Of a DNA stretch of 64,000 nt, positions 46,267 to 59,300 are shown piece after piece. Both the position numbers and the translations under genes were made by a program. Numbering within the stretch: the first letter of the stretch is position 1; every line of letters starts with the position of its first letter. The notes beneath the pieces are model-generated. The model saw only the letters and a program-made list of their open reading frames with translations, had not been told where the DNA came from and did not search any database. The DNA is taken from the NCBI GenBank assembly GCA_964019055.1, contig OZ025216.1, forward strand, positions 1,367,001-1,431,000. Direction: 5' to 3'. The stretch is from Anthopleura xanthogrammica. Its lineage: Eukaryota > Cnidaria > Anthozoa > Actiniaria > Actiniidae.

Positions 46267-46788
46267 CTAAATACTGTGTATAAAAAACGACACTTATCGA
46301 AACAACTTGTATTCAGAAATATAGTGTGGATTGGAATATCTGTGGCAAAAAACACAGGGATCCCAATGCATGTACTTGTAACAGAACAAGATAATGACAT
46401 CACTAGTAACAACCCTTTATTGTACACTAAACAATATTATAGAAAGAATATAAGCTTCAAATATTTACAATTAAACTCTTTACAATTCAACTTTGTCTCT
46501 TATTAAAAAGATGTCATACAGTGTAGGTGGAAAGGGTACTGTAAATTTAGCCATACATCAGTTTCTGGTAGCTGTTTTACCACAGGGAGACCAGAAGCAG
46601 TTTATGAATAATTTCATATGTGACAGATGTGATGTAAAATGTAATAAAACTCTGGAAAATCCAAGCAGAAATGAGAGGAAAACTTTTCTTTCTGCCTTAA
46701 AAAAATCTTCGCTTCTTGGTTAAAGAAATGTTAGATGAGTCACTCAAATTTGTTGAAGGTCCAAAAACGTATTACAGGGATGACTGCC

Positions 46789-49700
46789 TTATGTTTCTTC
46801 CTTCCTCGGCAAAGGGTTTACTATAATACTCTCTATACACTCCAACACCGTGTGTATATCCTGATCAGCATTGATATGCTGGCCAATGTCTTCATAGAAC
46901 TCTGATATTTCATCAATGTATGTTTGGTATTGAGCAACCCTTGCATTGACTGAGTCTTGCTCATCTTTTACACGCTGAAAACAAAAACATTTAAGAGTAT
47001 TTAAATAGTTGCATGGCTATACATACACTAGTAATGTTAAGAAATGGGAAAATTGTATTCTTTACAGCACTTCCCAATTATGCATGTGAAATTGCTTAAT
47101 TTGCTGTCACAACAAAGTAGGTGTTATTGGATCAAATGGTGGATTCCAGGGTTTTCACAGTACATACCCTCTGTAACCTCATTCTGACTTCCTCAGATCT
47201 TGGAGGGTTATAAATTAAGTGATACCTAGAAAACAAAGAAGAAATAGTACCTAGTAAGCATAAATTACAAAATAATGAAGCAAAGGTTTATTCTTGTTTG
47301 TCTACTGGAAAATATTACTGACAGTGAAGATATCTAGATAAATGCGCTGGGGAAATAAATGACCTAAGATGATCTATACTACCAGTGTTTACTTACCGAT
47401 CACCAGTGACAGGATCTATGCTCCGTAATGTTACTCTTTCAAGTATAGTGTCATTGGGTACATCCATAAAAATAACCCTATAGAATAAAAATGTGTTATC
47501 ATCATCAACTTCATCATCATCATGACCATGACAATCCTCCTCATCATCATCATCATCCTCATCATCACTGTCACCATTATCATTATCAGTACTATCATAG
47601 TTGTTATCGGCATCAGCAACACCACCATTGGCATCGATCATATTAATAAATTATTATCATTGTCATCATTATCATTATCACCATCATGCTCATTGCTTCA
47701 TATCATAATCATCAACACCATCATTGTGATCATCAACATCACCACCAATGATGCAGACATTGTATCATTGTCACACCGTTAGTGAACACCCTTAATGGCA
47801 TAATGATTGGCATTTAACATACTATCATCACCATCATCATTTTCATTCATCAATATTACAGTCATGTACTTCACTACTGATAGCTTACAGCTGTTTAGTG
47901 TAACAGTCAAACATGGTATACCTGTTTGGTTCATATCCTGCCCTTGTCAGAGCCTCAGCCTGTTCTCTTGTCTTGGGGAACCCATGAAGAACCCAGCCTT
48001 TGGTGACGGCATCAAGCTTGCTTAGTTGATTCTTGAGCAACTGGATAATCATGTCATCTGGAACTGCATTGTGGAAAAAAAAATAAGATAAAGTCTATCC
48101 ATCACATTATTTTGAAACTGCAAAAAAGAACTTATTAATAATTAATTAATAATCCTAAAGCATTTCATGTGCATAGACAAAGAATTACAACCGTAGACTT
48201 GGAACACTTGCAGGAACTTCAAGTTAGAGCTTGCGGGTAAGGGGTAAGTGTCTTCAGGAGTGGGTGAATGATCTTTTGAACTGTTGGTGGTAACTGCCAG
48301 AGTACTTGTATGTCTTACCCAGCATTTTCCTGTCCACATATGGTTTTATCATGTCGCCCATCTTGGAGTCATCAACAAGACACTGCTTGATCAACTCTGT
48401 ACAAGATACTGTAAGAAGAAAGACAATTTTAATTCAAAATCACAGTTAAGTACTAGTTTTAAGTAACAGTATTTGAGTTACTATAACTTCTTTTTCTTTT
48501 TCTTTTGTACCCTCCTTCTCTCCTCCATCCTTCCATTCCTTCTTTCCTTTTTTGCTTGATTGCTTGTTTTCTTCATTCTTTGCTTCTTTGGTCCCTCCCT
48601 CCTTCCTTCCTCCAGTCTGTCCTCTTTCCACTCCTCTTTCTTTCAACTCTCCATTAATACCCTTACCATTAACAAGGTCATATTTGCTTGCCAGCAGCTC
48701 AGCTTGTACATTTTTGCCAGACCCTGTAGGACCAAGCAGGATTACCCGAGGAGTATGTGGAGCATTGGATCGACTGTTAGTCTTGACGTAAGCAAGCACT
48801 GAATAAAAAAGATTCAACATCTTCAGGATGAGTTTAGGTAGGCATATTAAAACAGGTTTTTATTATCATCGATGGGAATATATTTGACTGTCATTCATAT
48901 TAAAAATTAAAAAAAAGTACCTTGAGAAAATACATCAGTCTTTGGCTGGTCAGCATTCACAGCTTTGTAGACATTTTTGTAGCAACTTAGGATGCCATCA
49001 ATGTGTCTAGAAGGTAAACAAGGATGTATCATGATCATTAAATACTGGTAAGTTGAAGCAGATTTCCTATAATTTATATTGTCAGTAGCAAAACTGTCAT
49101 CATGTGGCACAAAGGGGAAACATGGTGGAACTACTAAAATATCAAAAATTGTATTTGAAATTCAAGTTCGAGTTTGAGTTTAGAGCTGGTTTTCAAAGAG
49201 TGATTGAAACCAGAGACAATCATTTGCACCTCATTGTCATTGAGTAAATCACACAGAGATTGATGGAAGGGGTTATTACCTGTGGTATTCCATCAGTCGC
49301 TGCATCATGACTTTTTCGGAGGACTTGGAATCAGGAACAAGGCGTCTAACAATGTCTGGGTCACTTGGAGGATCAAATGTTGTGTGATAAACGTCTAGAA
49401 ATCATTAACAGATTGTTAGTTATAACAGCATTGGTCAGAGTATCAATCAGTGGTATGACAGCAGTTTGAGGCCTTGGCACAACAGCCTGCAGAATACCCC
49501 ACAAATTGTATGCAGTTGTCAGATCAACTCTTTATAGTCTTTAACATACAACAATAGATTAAGTCATTGTTTAATATGTTCATATGATTTGCAGGGTATT
49601 CTGCAGTCATGTGAGGGCCTTTTTCATTGATTGACTTTCATTCTGGCATGGATACAATACAACAATATTTTTCAAAGCAATACAGTATGATTACCATTGG

Positions 49701-52162
49701 TTTCTGGATCAATCCTTTTTCCCATGACTCTCTCAATCAGCACTGTATCTGGACACTCAAGAAGTACTAAAAAGATATTTTTATTCATCATCAGAGATGT
49801 GAATTAAATGTTTAATATTTTACTGACAGGAGGGGGAATCCCCCTAGTGACTCACCACAGGTAACCCATCAAATTAACAAGACCCAAGAGAGATCATAAA
49901 TTGAAAGTGTAGTGTCTTGGTAGTGTTATACCTACCAAAGTGCTTGGGAATAATTCCTTCAACTTGCATAGCTAATGCCTGGAAAAACAAAGGTCAAATA
50001 TTTTAGGTGCAAGCATGCCATCCTATTCCTGTCAAATAGAATTTCAAAAATAGGGCCGTCATAATAAATATGATAATTTTTACCTGATCTCTTGTTTTAG
50101 GAAAACCTTCAAGTAGCCATCCCTAATATATAAATATAATATAATGTTAATAGATTTAAATGATGATGGCAATGACAATGGTGACGATGAATGTTGAGAT
50201 GAATAATGGTAATGGTGATGGTGATGGATGATATGATGATGGATGATGATGCAGTGATGATGGTTGTTGTGATGATCATAATTTTTACCACTGGATTGGA
50301 CATATAGGAAACATGTAGTGCAAGCGATTCACATAAAGTGGGATTAAGGATCTTAAGGTCTCAATATTAAATTCAAATCAGATGAGAAACAACAAAGTCA
50401 AAGTTATACTAACCCTAGATATGCAATCCTTTCTCTCCAGTCTTTCCTTCAGCAAATTAATCCAGATATGAGTAGGCACTTCCTAAAAACAAATTTTAAT
50501 AATGAATTATAAAATTATAATAGATGTACGGTATGTGCTTCAGGGCTCAGTGTAAGGGTCAGGTACTTGATGACATTCTGTCATGTACCAGTGAAGCTTC
50601 AATGAACAAAGGCCGAATGTCCTAGTTACAATTAAAATAACCGGTCATTATAGCTATATAGCGCAGTTTAATTAATATTGCAAAGAAAAATAGTATTTAC
50701 CTCTTTTGCTTTCATGTATTCAGAAGCCTGGTCAAATAAAGAGATAATAATATCAGATAATATGATAGAGTACAGGACAAGGATAATGCAATCATGTTAT
50801 GAGATAAGATGCAAATTATACAAGCAACGTTACCCACCCCAACACCCTGAAATCTTCTACTAAAACATTACCTTTGTTGCTGACTTGGAGTCAGACTCGT
50901 CCACCAAGTTTTCAAGAGTAATGTGTACACATCCAAGGTGGCTACTTGCCATTGCCGCCTTAATAATAAAAAAAGATTTTGGGCTAATTATTTGATTTTT
51001 ATGCTATGTGTGATTATAACTTGAACCTGTACAGTACTTACCATAGTTCTTTTCCCAGCTGCTGGTGGTCCATGTATGATAATCTCAGGAACTGTTGAAT
51101 ATTCAAGTCAAAGTATAATTAATTTTTTTTTCAAATTAATCTTCACTTCATTGGACAAAGTAAGACCATGCATGTCGTCACCAAAGGATTTCATTTGTAC
51201 AACTGTAATGATTATCAAACTAAACTTCTTATCTCGACTGATAGACATAGCTTATCACTGTTTTCCAATTTCATTTCACAGGTCATTCTCTTGAGTATTA
51301 TTTCTTTAATACCATCAAGTAAGTCTTAAGAACATGGATAAGGGATATGAGCATGCAAGGACCACAGCACCCTAAAGAGTAGGTGGGGGCTAAGAGACTA
51401 GTATGGTATGTATAGGACTAAAGGTGTGCCTTGGGGGGGGGGGGGGGGGCTTGAAAATTGACCTGTCTAGCTACTAGTCTGGTTGGTCCTGTTTTGACTG
51501 GACCACTTATAAACCATTTTTCTCTTGTTAAAATATGAAGTACACATCTTCATAACGACAAAACCAGATCACTTTTTTAAAACCGGACCACTACCCAAAT
51601 GATGGCTATGGCCCTCTGGATTTAGTGGGTTAATTCACAGCCCACCCTCCCTGCTCCCTCCTCTTCCCAATGAGATGCAAACAAAGAAACTTATTGTCAT
51701 GGGAATGACTCTTGATCTTGACTTCTCTTACCCTTATCTTCTTGTTGTAGCATATCTATCATAGCTGATAGTGGGTCTGCTGGTTGCTCTATCACCAGTC
51801 TTGACAATATCCTCTTCAGAATCAAAAAGAAATGGTCATTTTTAGGGGTAGGTTAGAATTGATGGCCTACATGCACGCAGTAAATAATCAAGCATCGAAG
51901 TTCATGTACTTCTCAAATACAAAAAGTGATGACAATTATGATTGAATAGCAATTAATTTTCGTTAATTTTCGTCCTCCATATCAAAATAGCAATCAGTCG
52001 ACAACAACAAAAACATAACATTTTAGCAATTTTTAAGGATAATTGCACAAGGAACATTTCAGCAAAAGGAAAACTTACTTCATAAAGTTGAAAAACACCA
52101 TGTTTTTGAGCATAATTTGCAAACTCTGGAGGAATAAGAAGAGGTTTCTTAGTGGCATCCAT
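46789..52162 (-). CDS. AK8: Adenylate kinase 8 (axonemal, two AK domains)
   Basis: Seventeen exons (minus): 52162-52079, 51813-51732, 51091-51042, 50958-50872, 50727-50701, 50482-50414, 50122-50084, 49978-49936, 49766-49695, 49394-49280, 49006-48921, 48798-48667, 48408-48319, 48063-47922, 47477-47397, 47225-47168 and 46974-46789. Phases agree and give 480 residues; human AK8 is 479. It transfers phosphate between nucleotides and, in animals, is tied to motile cilia. The N-terminus [20 protein letters not shown] matches human MDATIAPHRIPPEM. P-loop 1 is [10 protein letters not shown] (near residue 63) and P-loop 2 is [10 protein letters not shown] (near residue 275). Other marks are [48 protein letters not shown] and the C-terminal [11 protein letters not shown]. 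Introns carry a TCA-type trinucleotide tract (47500-47760), CCTT/CTTT sequence (48480-48640) and GATGAT repeats (50160-50280). Confidence 0.97.
47500..47760. repeat. (ATC/TCA)n trinucleotide tract
   Basis: Imperfect CATCAT/TCATCA repeats in an AK8 intron. The Asp/Glu-rich minus-strand frame over this tract is coding only in its last part (47477-47397, AK8 exon 15). Confidence 0.9.
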
Positions 52163-53717
52163 TTTTTCTTGCAAAGAAAATTCAGTTGCTACGATAAACA
52201 ATACGAGCCCGTCGTATTCCCACTCAGCTGTTTCTCATAATAAAACACTATCTTTTACGAATTGTGATTGGTTAATAAGAACAAAAGTTATTTTCACCAA
52301 TCAGAGACGCTCTTATATAGAAAAGGCCAGCTGTATTGATAGACAGCGGTAGTAGAGTTCTTATTTCCATAGCAACTGTAATCGCTTACATACACTTCAA
52401 GTTGTAACACTGAAATATTCAGATCAGTCCGAATATTTTGGTCAAAAAATCAAAGATTTTGCAACCGATTTCAACAAAACTCCTGGATCACAATCTTTAG
52501 GTATGTTTTTTTTATGGTGTAAAATTTCAAAATGAAATTATCATATTTTTACGAGAAAATACCCGTTGCTGGGTTCGCGGCAACTTTGTTTACTGAGCGT
52601 GTGTTATATTCCAAGTTTTAAAAATAATATTTCAGAACCTTTTATTTTAAGGCTAGGATGCTTTAATATGTGTTAGCGTACTATTTTTGTGTTATATGGT
52701 GTAAAACGTAAAGTTAATTTAATAGCTGGAAGTATTTTCTCGATCAGCTGTTTTTCTTCACCTGATTCACACTCATTTTAAGGAAAGGAAACAATAGCAG
52801 AAAGGAATAATTCATTCCTGTAAAGAGCTTTTTAGTTTAAGGTTTAGAAATACGATAAATGTACTTATATCCCATATCGCCGTGGTTTTAATGGACATCC
52901 AGGTGTAATGTAAGTAAGTTATTCGCGATGACCGACGCCATATCGCGTTCGATTGTTGTTGAGTTCACAACACGACATGACCTTTGTGTACAAATATAGG
53001 AACGCGGGAGAACGCGGTCATTTTAGCTTTTCCTCAAGTTTATTTACCATTTTTTGTTTTTAAAGAAGTAAGGAGAAGATATTTTATTCTTGAAAAACCC
53101 GTGGTCTTATTGACTCTCAAAGTGTTCGTATCCATGGGCGTTAGTCATTTGACAGTTTTTAAGACAGACTGTACTTCTGGGGTGGTAATTAAATTCGCGA
53201 AAATAAAAGATTCTTGTGCGGATGTTTTAATTTTTTTTAAGAAAGTCGAGAAGCGAGATAAGATAGCGTCATTTTATATCAAATTGCTACTTAAAATAGT
53301 CGAGGAAAGTAGAATTTATCAGGCATTATGGCACCATTTAATTTCCTCAGACCAATATTGAAAGACCAGTCCAAATATATTAGTTACCTGCTGAGATAAA
53401 GTGGATCTCGCCGAGCGACTCCTTCAGAATTTAAAAATAAATACAAATAATCTATAGGTTGTCAATTTTTTGAATGGTGTAAAATAAATTCTTTTCATGA
53501 GGAGGTACAGCCCTTGACGAAAATCAAAGAACCCTTTTGAATTTACATTTTCTAGGGAGAAATTTTAAATTCAAAAAATTGGGTAGGGATGGGGTAAAAT
53601 CCACACACCCCAACCCTCTGTCATATTGTATGCCGTTGGACCACTTCCTTCAGCAATAATGGTTGATATATTTTAACAACCTCTATAGGTAGTGCATGCA
53701 GAGAAAAAAGTTAAAAA
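52163..53717. promoter_or_regulatory. Divergent AK8/CFAP77 regulatory region
   Basis: The two ciliary genes point away from each other across 1,555 bp. Inverted and direct CCAAT boxes (GTGATTGGTTAA near 52262 and CACCAATCAG near 52297) and an X-box-like site (52363-52376) lie near AK8. A 125-codon plus-strand frame at 52984-53361 has no recognisable homology and is not called. Confidence 0.5.
52363..52376 (+). promoter_or_regulatory. X-box-like RFX site
   Basis: ATTTCCATAGCAAC fits the RFX X-box pattern GTNRCC-N0-3-RGYAAC at nine of eleven defined positions, with a perfect AGCAAC right half. It lies 201 bp upstream of the AK8 start and between two ciliary genes, where RFX control would be expected. 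Binding is inferred. Confidence 0.45.
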
Positions 53718-55381
53718 ATGAGTAACATCACCCTTGGAGTGCAAAGGGACTCATTGATCAATAATCCACTTTTACAAAAGGTATGGTACAAATTTCCCAT
53801 TTTTTCCTCTTATTGTTTCCTTGACATTTTTTCTTTTCTCATTCTTAAAAGCAGTGTATGTCAATAATTTGTTCTGCACCTGAACCCTGTTGTCTGAATT
53901 ATTTTGTCGTAATTTGATAGGTTGAACTTGGTCGTCCCCTCAGAAGATGTTTCACCCTGCCGCCTGATGGCTTTACTTATGGAAAACCAAACGATGGGAA
54001 GATTAGTGGGGCTGCCGATGGTAAGAAATACATTAATGTTTGCCTGACTGAACTTACTAAAGAAAGGTCTATCTTTGGTTTTTTTTTTTTTAGGGGGGGG
54101 GGGCTTTCTCTCATGAGAGCATTAAAAGGGTTCTGCAATATACACACTAAAATCTTATGTTGTTGACATTCTGAAGCGCTGGTATGGAGAACAGCCCCTG
54201 CACAGACCACTTTCCAACACAAAGAGAAAAAATCTTCCAGGGATTTCCAATCATTAAACAAATCAGCAGTACAAGTTGGCCTGACAACAGCCCAGGAACA
54301 TTTTCAATACAGAGCAACACACGATGTAAGAAGAGCTGAATCAGGGACTGAAAAGACAATACAAAAACTGAGACGATTGCCACCAACAATGGTGTTTGGA
54401 GTTCCAACAAGGTGAGTGATGAGCTAGCTGCTAAAGCCCTGAAAATTCATTTCTTTTAAGTAGTATTTTGGAACAGGTTCTATAGAGTTAATTGACTTAA
54501 TCATTACCGTGAAACAACCTCTGGGGCAATCTAAGTCAGGGCACAGCTAACTCACAGATTGGTGAAAGATCTAAGAAACTCTGCTCACACGTGATGCAGA
54601 ATCCAGGAATCAAACCCAAGACTCCAGAGGTCAGAAGCAAATGCACTACCATTCAGCCACCCTTGTTTCTCATCAATTAAATTGATATTTTTGTTGCCTA
54701 CAGGCCATCAACTCCTGTGTATGATTTACTTGGACATAAATATCAAGATAAATGGTTAGAAGAAAGACACAGAGCAGAGGAAACAATGAGAGCAAAACAA
54801 ATCCAGAAGGTAACGATTCCTGCATGAAATTATCATTAAAAAAATATCATATTAAAAAAATATCATACAGGTCTGGATTAATTTTGTCAAATGCTAAATA
54901 ATGTCATTGAAGGCTTTGCGTGTTGATACTAATGGGCCATGTAGGAGACTTAATTCAATGGCCTAATTTTTTTAGTTGACTAATGATTTTATTTATACTA
55001 TTTGATTAGCGACATGTTGATAAGAACATCTATGAAACAAGGGCATCGCTACTAAGGAAATTCCAGCCGCCTGTTGATTCGCCACCACTTTGGCAAATGT
55101 CAAAATTCCAGAAGGTAAGAATAATATACCAATAAAAAGATTTACTGTAATGATTTTGTGGTCCAGACAACTGTGGATGCTGCAAAATCCATCTCCAAAA
55201 AGTATACCAATTGATACTCAATAATGATGCATAATTTACTTACATTTTTCAGATTCCATCGCAAATAGAAACCTTTCGAACAGACAAGGCCAAAACTGGT
55301 GCTTTCAAACACCATGCCACAGATAGCACCTCGCGTAAGGGTGCATTTGGCCATGGCATATATGAACCAGCTAAAAGTTAA
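53718..55381 (+). CDS. CFAP77: CFAP77 (cilia and flagella associated protein 77)
   Basis: Six exons: 53718-53780, 53921-54020, 54177-54411, 54704-54809, 55010-55114 and 55253-55381. Phases agree and give 245 residues. CFAP77 is an axonemal doublet-microtubule protein. Matches in order are VQRDSLINNPLLQK, GRPLRRCFTLPPDGFTYG, NKSAVQVGLTTAQEHFQYR, LPPTMVFGVPTRPSTPVYDL, IYETRASLLRKFQPPV, LWQMSKFQKI and ETFRTDKAK near the C-terminus. It is head-to-head with AK8. A polyadenylation signal AATAAA lies at 55448-55453, 67 bases past the stop. The start is the first ATG in frame just before the conserved QRD segment, so a longer N-terminus from an upstream exon cannot be excluded. Confidence 0.93.
54478..54666 (-). 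repeat. SINE copy with unamplified satellite-like tail
   Basis: Minus strand: GGGTGGCTGAATGGTAGTGC (A box TGGCTGAATGG), GGGTTTGATTCCTGG (B box), then CACCAATCTGTGAGTTAGCT, GTGCCCTGACTTAGATTGC and CCCAGAGGTTGTTTCAC. The last three segments match one 57-bp satellite unit at roughly 90% identity. It lies in a CFAP77 intron. Confidence 0.85.
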
Positions 55382-55447
55382 TTTTCCACAAACCTAATGC
55401 TGTGAATATTTCACTTATCTTGCTATAAACCTGAATGAGATTGAAGA

Positions 55448-55453
55448 AATAAA
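55448..55453 (+). terminator. CFAP77 polyadenylation signal
   Basis: AATAAA 67 bases after the CFAP77 stop codon, followed by a GT-rich stretch (CTGTGTGTGATTTG) that fits a downstream element. Confidence 0.6.
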
Positions 55454-55989
55454 CTTTTATGCTGTGTGTGATTTGCTACTATATTTTGCTATGTCAAGTG
55501 TTAAGTGTAAGATATCAGCTTCTAATAATAAAATAATAAAACTAAAACACAAATTATTTGGTAACCTTCATCAGATGTCCATTATTTTATTATTAGTGTA
55601 TATAACAAAATTATTATATGAGTCAACCTTATAAATTATGTGGTATAAACTATGTTTCAACTCAAAAACAACCCTCTTGTACATGTGTAAATGTGTAGAT
55701 CCCGAAAATATTCCTTTGTCCAATTAACAGGGGATCGTAATTTCAAGAGGAAGTAGAGGATATGAAAACCCTAGCTCATACTTCATGGAACTCCATATAG
55801 GTGGATGCATTTGGGAGGGGGGAGAGACTTGGTCATCGGCTAGGTCTGCGACTAGGTCTGGAGTCCCTGAATATATGGGTTAAAGTCTATTATATAATTA
55901 TAAGTCTATTACAAAAATATATATATATTATACAACTTTTACTACCATATGAAAGTCATGCTGACTGAAAACATTTCAGCACTTATTGT

Positions 55990-56225
55990 CTTCTATAATA
56001 TGGACCTTAATAAGACCAATAACAGGAGAGAGACAGCAACACTAGACAATGAGATGAGAATGTTTTCAAAATGTTTTTTCATGTGTGCAGCATCATCTTT
56101 ACCATTACTCGCTAGGACATGAAAAAGCACCACTGACATTCTAGTTTTGAAAACATGCTTGCATCATTGTCTAGCATCTCTGTACTCGTTCCATCATGGA
56201 TCTTAAGGTCCATAATAACAAAGTT
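55990..56225. repeat. MITE-like foldback between CFAP77 and HMCES
   Basis: ATGGACCTTAATA with ACTAGACAATGAGATGAGAA and GTTTTCAAAA on the left are answered by TTTTGAAAAC, GCATCATTGTCTAGCATCTC and TTAAGGTCCATAATAAC on the right. The rest of the convergent intergenic region (55454-56325) shows no gene. Confidence 0.75.
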
Positions 56226-56325
56226 AACATTCCATGCTATGACTATTGCTATGACTGCTTAAAATCGGTAAAAAAATAAACTAACCTGGCAACAAGCAAC
56301 AATAAAACAACTAATCATGTCTGTC

Positions 56326-59300
56326 TTATTCAATCTTAATTTTCTTTGCTGGTGAAGATTCCTCATGCTCTGTTGATGCTGAATTCTTGAGGCCTTGAGA
56401 GCTCTTTGTTTCTGCTTTGATAACTTCTTTCTTTGGACTTTTTACCAGCCATGACATTAGGCCACACTGACTTGGCTTTTTATTCTCATTCCTACGATTC
56501 ATAATTATAGTTGACATTCAATGACAAGCTCAATTTATAGCTATAGATTGAACACCTGCAGATGGAAGCTTTGCTTGTATAGATCATCCAATTTATTTCA
56601 CCATAACATGTATATCAACAGAAATTGTGTAAGCGGCACAGACGGATCCAGGTTTTTTTAACAGCAGGTAGTATGATGGCAATGAAATTAAAAGTATGAC
56701 TGACAGTGAGAAAATGGTGGCTAGCTAGAATTATTAGTTTTTATTTAGCAGTCATTCTCTTATGGTAAGACAGCTAATTGAAATTCTGACTCGTAGGGGG
56801 GTTGCAACCTCCACAACCCTCCCCATGGATCCACCCCTGCAGCAGATACGATTATGTACTTACAAGGTGAGTGGCTTAATGCAATCTGGCTCTTTATACC
56901 GGCTGTTATTCATCAACGTGGTAACTGGATGCCATTCCAAACAGTCAGTTACTGATTTTAAGAGATTGATGGCCTGGAAGATAGAATGGAAATAGATGAG
57001 AAATGAAAAGAAAAAAAGGAAAAAAGGAAGGCAAAAAGAAAAAAAAAAAAGGAGTAATTTTTTGAAACTCTTGATTAATGCTTCTGGTACATACCTTTGT
57101 ATATGGTATACTTCCATAGTCCAGCCATTGTTGAACAGCCTCATCTCCATCCAAAATTGCCTGTATTGACAGAACCGAGATGAAACAAAAATTTTCGGAA
57201 TAAGCAAGAAAGCTAGCCCACTGTGCATGTGTGGGTGATATGGTTTCCCAGCCAGATCCATAGACCAACATTGAGGGCAAACAAAGCTGAATACAAGGTA
57301 TAACTCTCTTAAGCAAGAAGTAATAGTAGGGAGCAAGGTTTGCGTAATGCATAGGTTCTTGACTTTTACCGCTATGGTCCAGGGTTTGATTCCCAGACTC
57401 GGTACCATAAGTGAGTTGAATTTGTTGATTCAGTCCCTTGCTTCAAGGGTTTTTCTCCAGGTTCTCTGGTTTTTCCTCTCTCCACAAAAAGGAACCCTTA
57501 TTCAATTTGAGCTGTGCTGTGTGGTAAGACATGAGTCATATGAGACTCCCTGCAGCATTTTGTATGCCTTCAACCCAGCAACGTTGAACTGCATCCTTGC
57601 AATTATTCAGCTACTGAGCTGCAAGAAAGGATGATTTTTTAAATAATTATCTATAATAATATTTTACTTACAGGCATTCTGTGATGAAGCCAGTTTAATG
57701 ATGATGAAGCATCAACTGTTATGATAGAATATGAGTACACCAAATTGTCATCATCAGCATCACTCACACCCTAGGAAATGAATATGATAAAAATGAATGA
57801 ACTAAGCAATGTTATGAAAAGATAAGATTTGAGTGGAGTGGGGGTAGGTGGTTAGTAAACCAAGGAGAAATTTGCATTTAATTTGAGGAAGGCATAATTA
57901 AGATAATCGAATCCTAAATTATATCCCTTGAATACAAAAGATGCAAAAGATCACTCCTAATTAAGGTTAACTTCAGGTTCCTTAGACCCTTGAAGTAAAC
58001 TGCAACCATGTTAACTGCCATACTTGAGTTTTATCTTTAGCATAGCTCCCTTCCCCCTATCTCTGGGGAATTAAAATTGGCAGGTGCATAATAATAAACA
58101 ATTATTGGATGAGGTTGAGCATGATATCGTAAATTATCAAGACCAAGGCTGTGTTATCTGCTGAAGCCGTAGGCTGATAAAACAGCTGAGGTCTTGATAT
58201 TTACGATATCATGTGAAAACCGAATTCAATGATTGTTTTATTATACATTTTGTTAAATAAGAATAAGGATTTAATTCTACTTTCGAAAAAATAGCAAACG
58301 TATTTGCATTTCCATATTGTGACCTTCGAACTCTACAATCATGATAAATGTATTATCTGTAGGTAAAACCTACAGATAATACATTTATCATGTTGAGTTC
58401 AGATAGCGAGTAAAATGTATAATTATAATACATAATATCATTGGTAGATAAGTATTCCTGACCTGTGGCTTCCAACAATCAAATACTCCAGCCATTGTCA
58501 AGAGTCTTGTATTGTCTTCTCTTGGAACATCCTGGTTGCATAATATTGGTTTTGTGTCCTCTTTCTTAAAATAGATGAAGTATGGCTGCTTCTTGCCAAC
58601 GTATTCTGTCTTCCACTCAAAAAATCTAAATATAACCCCAAAAAGTTCATGCTGTTAACATCAATTTTTCCAAAATTTAAAATATATTCTTCATTATTTC
58701 TTATTCATCATGGCTAATGATGACTCATTGAACTGGAATGAATGTAAGAATAGGCTGTTAAATATAACAAAAATACTCCTACCCATCGGCAAGTACCACA
58801 CATCTCCTCCCTTTCATCAAAGGAGTCTTGAAAGAAGCTTTTTCAGTGAGTGAGTCTCTACGAGCATTATTTGTACTGAGCCCAAATTCTTTTAGATCTC
58901 CTTTATACCAAGAAGGTACAAGACCCCATCGCATGGCCTGCAGTGACCTCTCTGGCAGATCATCAGTATCTTCCTTACTCTTTCCCTTTGGCACATGCTT
59001 ACTAGATATTAAAACTGGACTGAAAACACAATTACTATAAGTTAGAGAATATATTATCTAGAACACACACAGAGTTGATAATAATTTTGACATGCAACAT
59101 AAAAAATTAAATTTGAAAATATGGAAAAAGAATTACTGTGGGTGCGTAAACAAAGGTAGATGTGAAATTAATTACTTGTTATAAAAAAAATGTAAGATTA
59201 AAGAAACTATTTCCCCTCCCATAAGTGTTTGACACACCCCTTCCATTATGCCATTGTTTCACTCTACTCCTTTTTCCTATTTCACACTTTGAAATGTCAT

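Noticed and set aside
48446..48820. 124-codon minus-strand ORF with P-loop and Lys/Glu-rich tail
   Set aside because: The P-loop part (48798-48667) is AK8 exon 12. The Lys/Glu-rich tail is intronic CCTT/CTTT repeat past a good donor site.
52984..53361. 125-codon plus-strand ORF between AK8 and CFAP77
   Set aside because: No recognisable domain, no signal peptide or repeat signature, and placement in a probable promoter region. Chance ORF is more likely.
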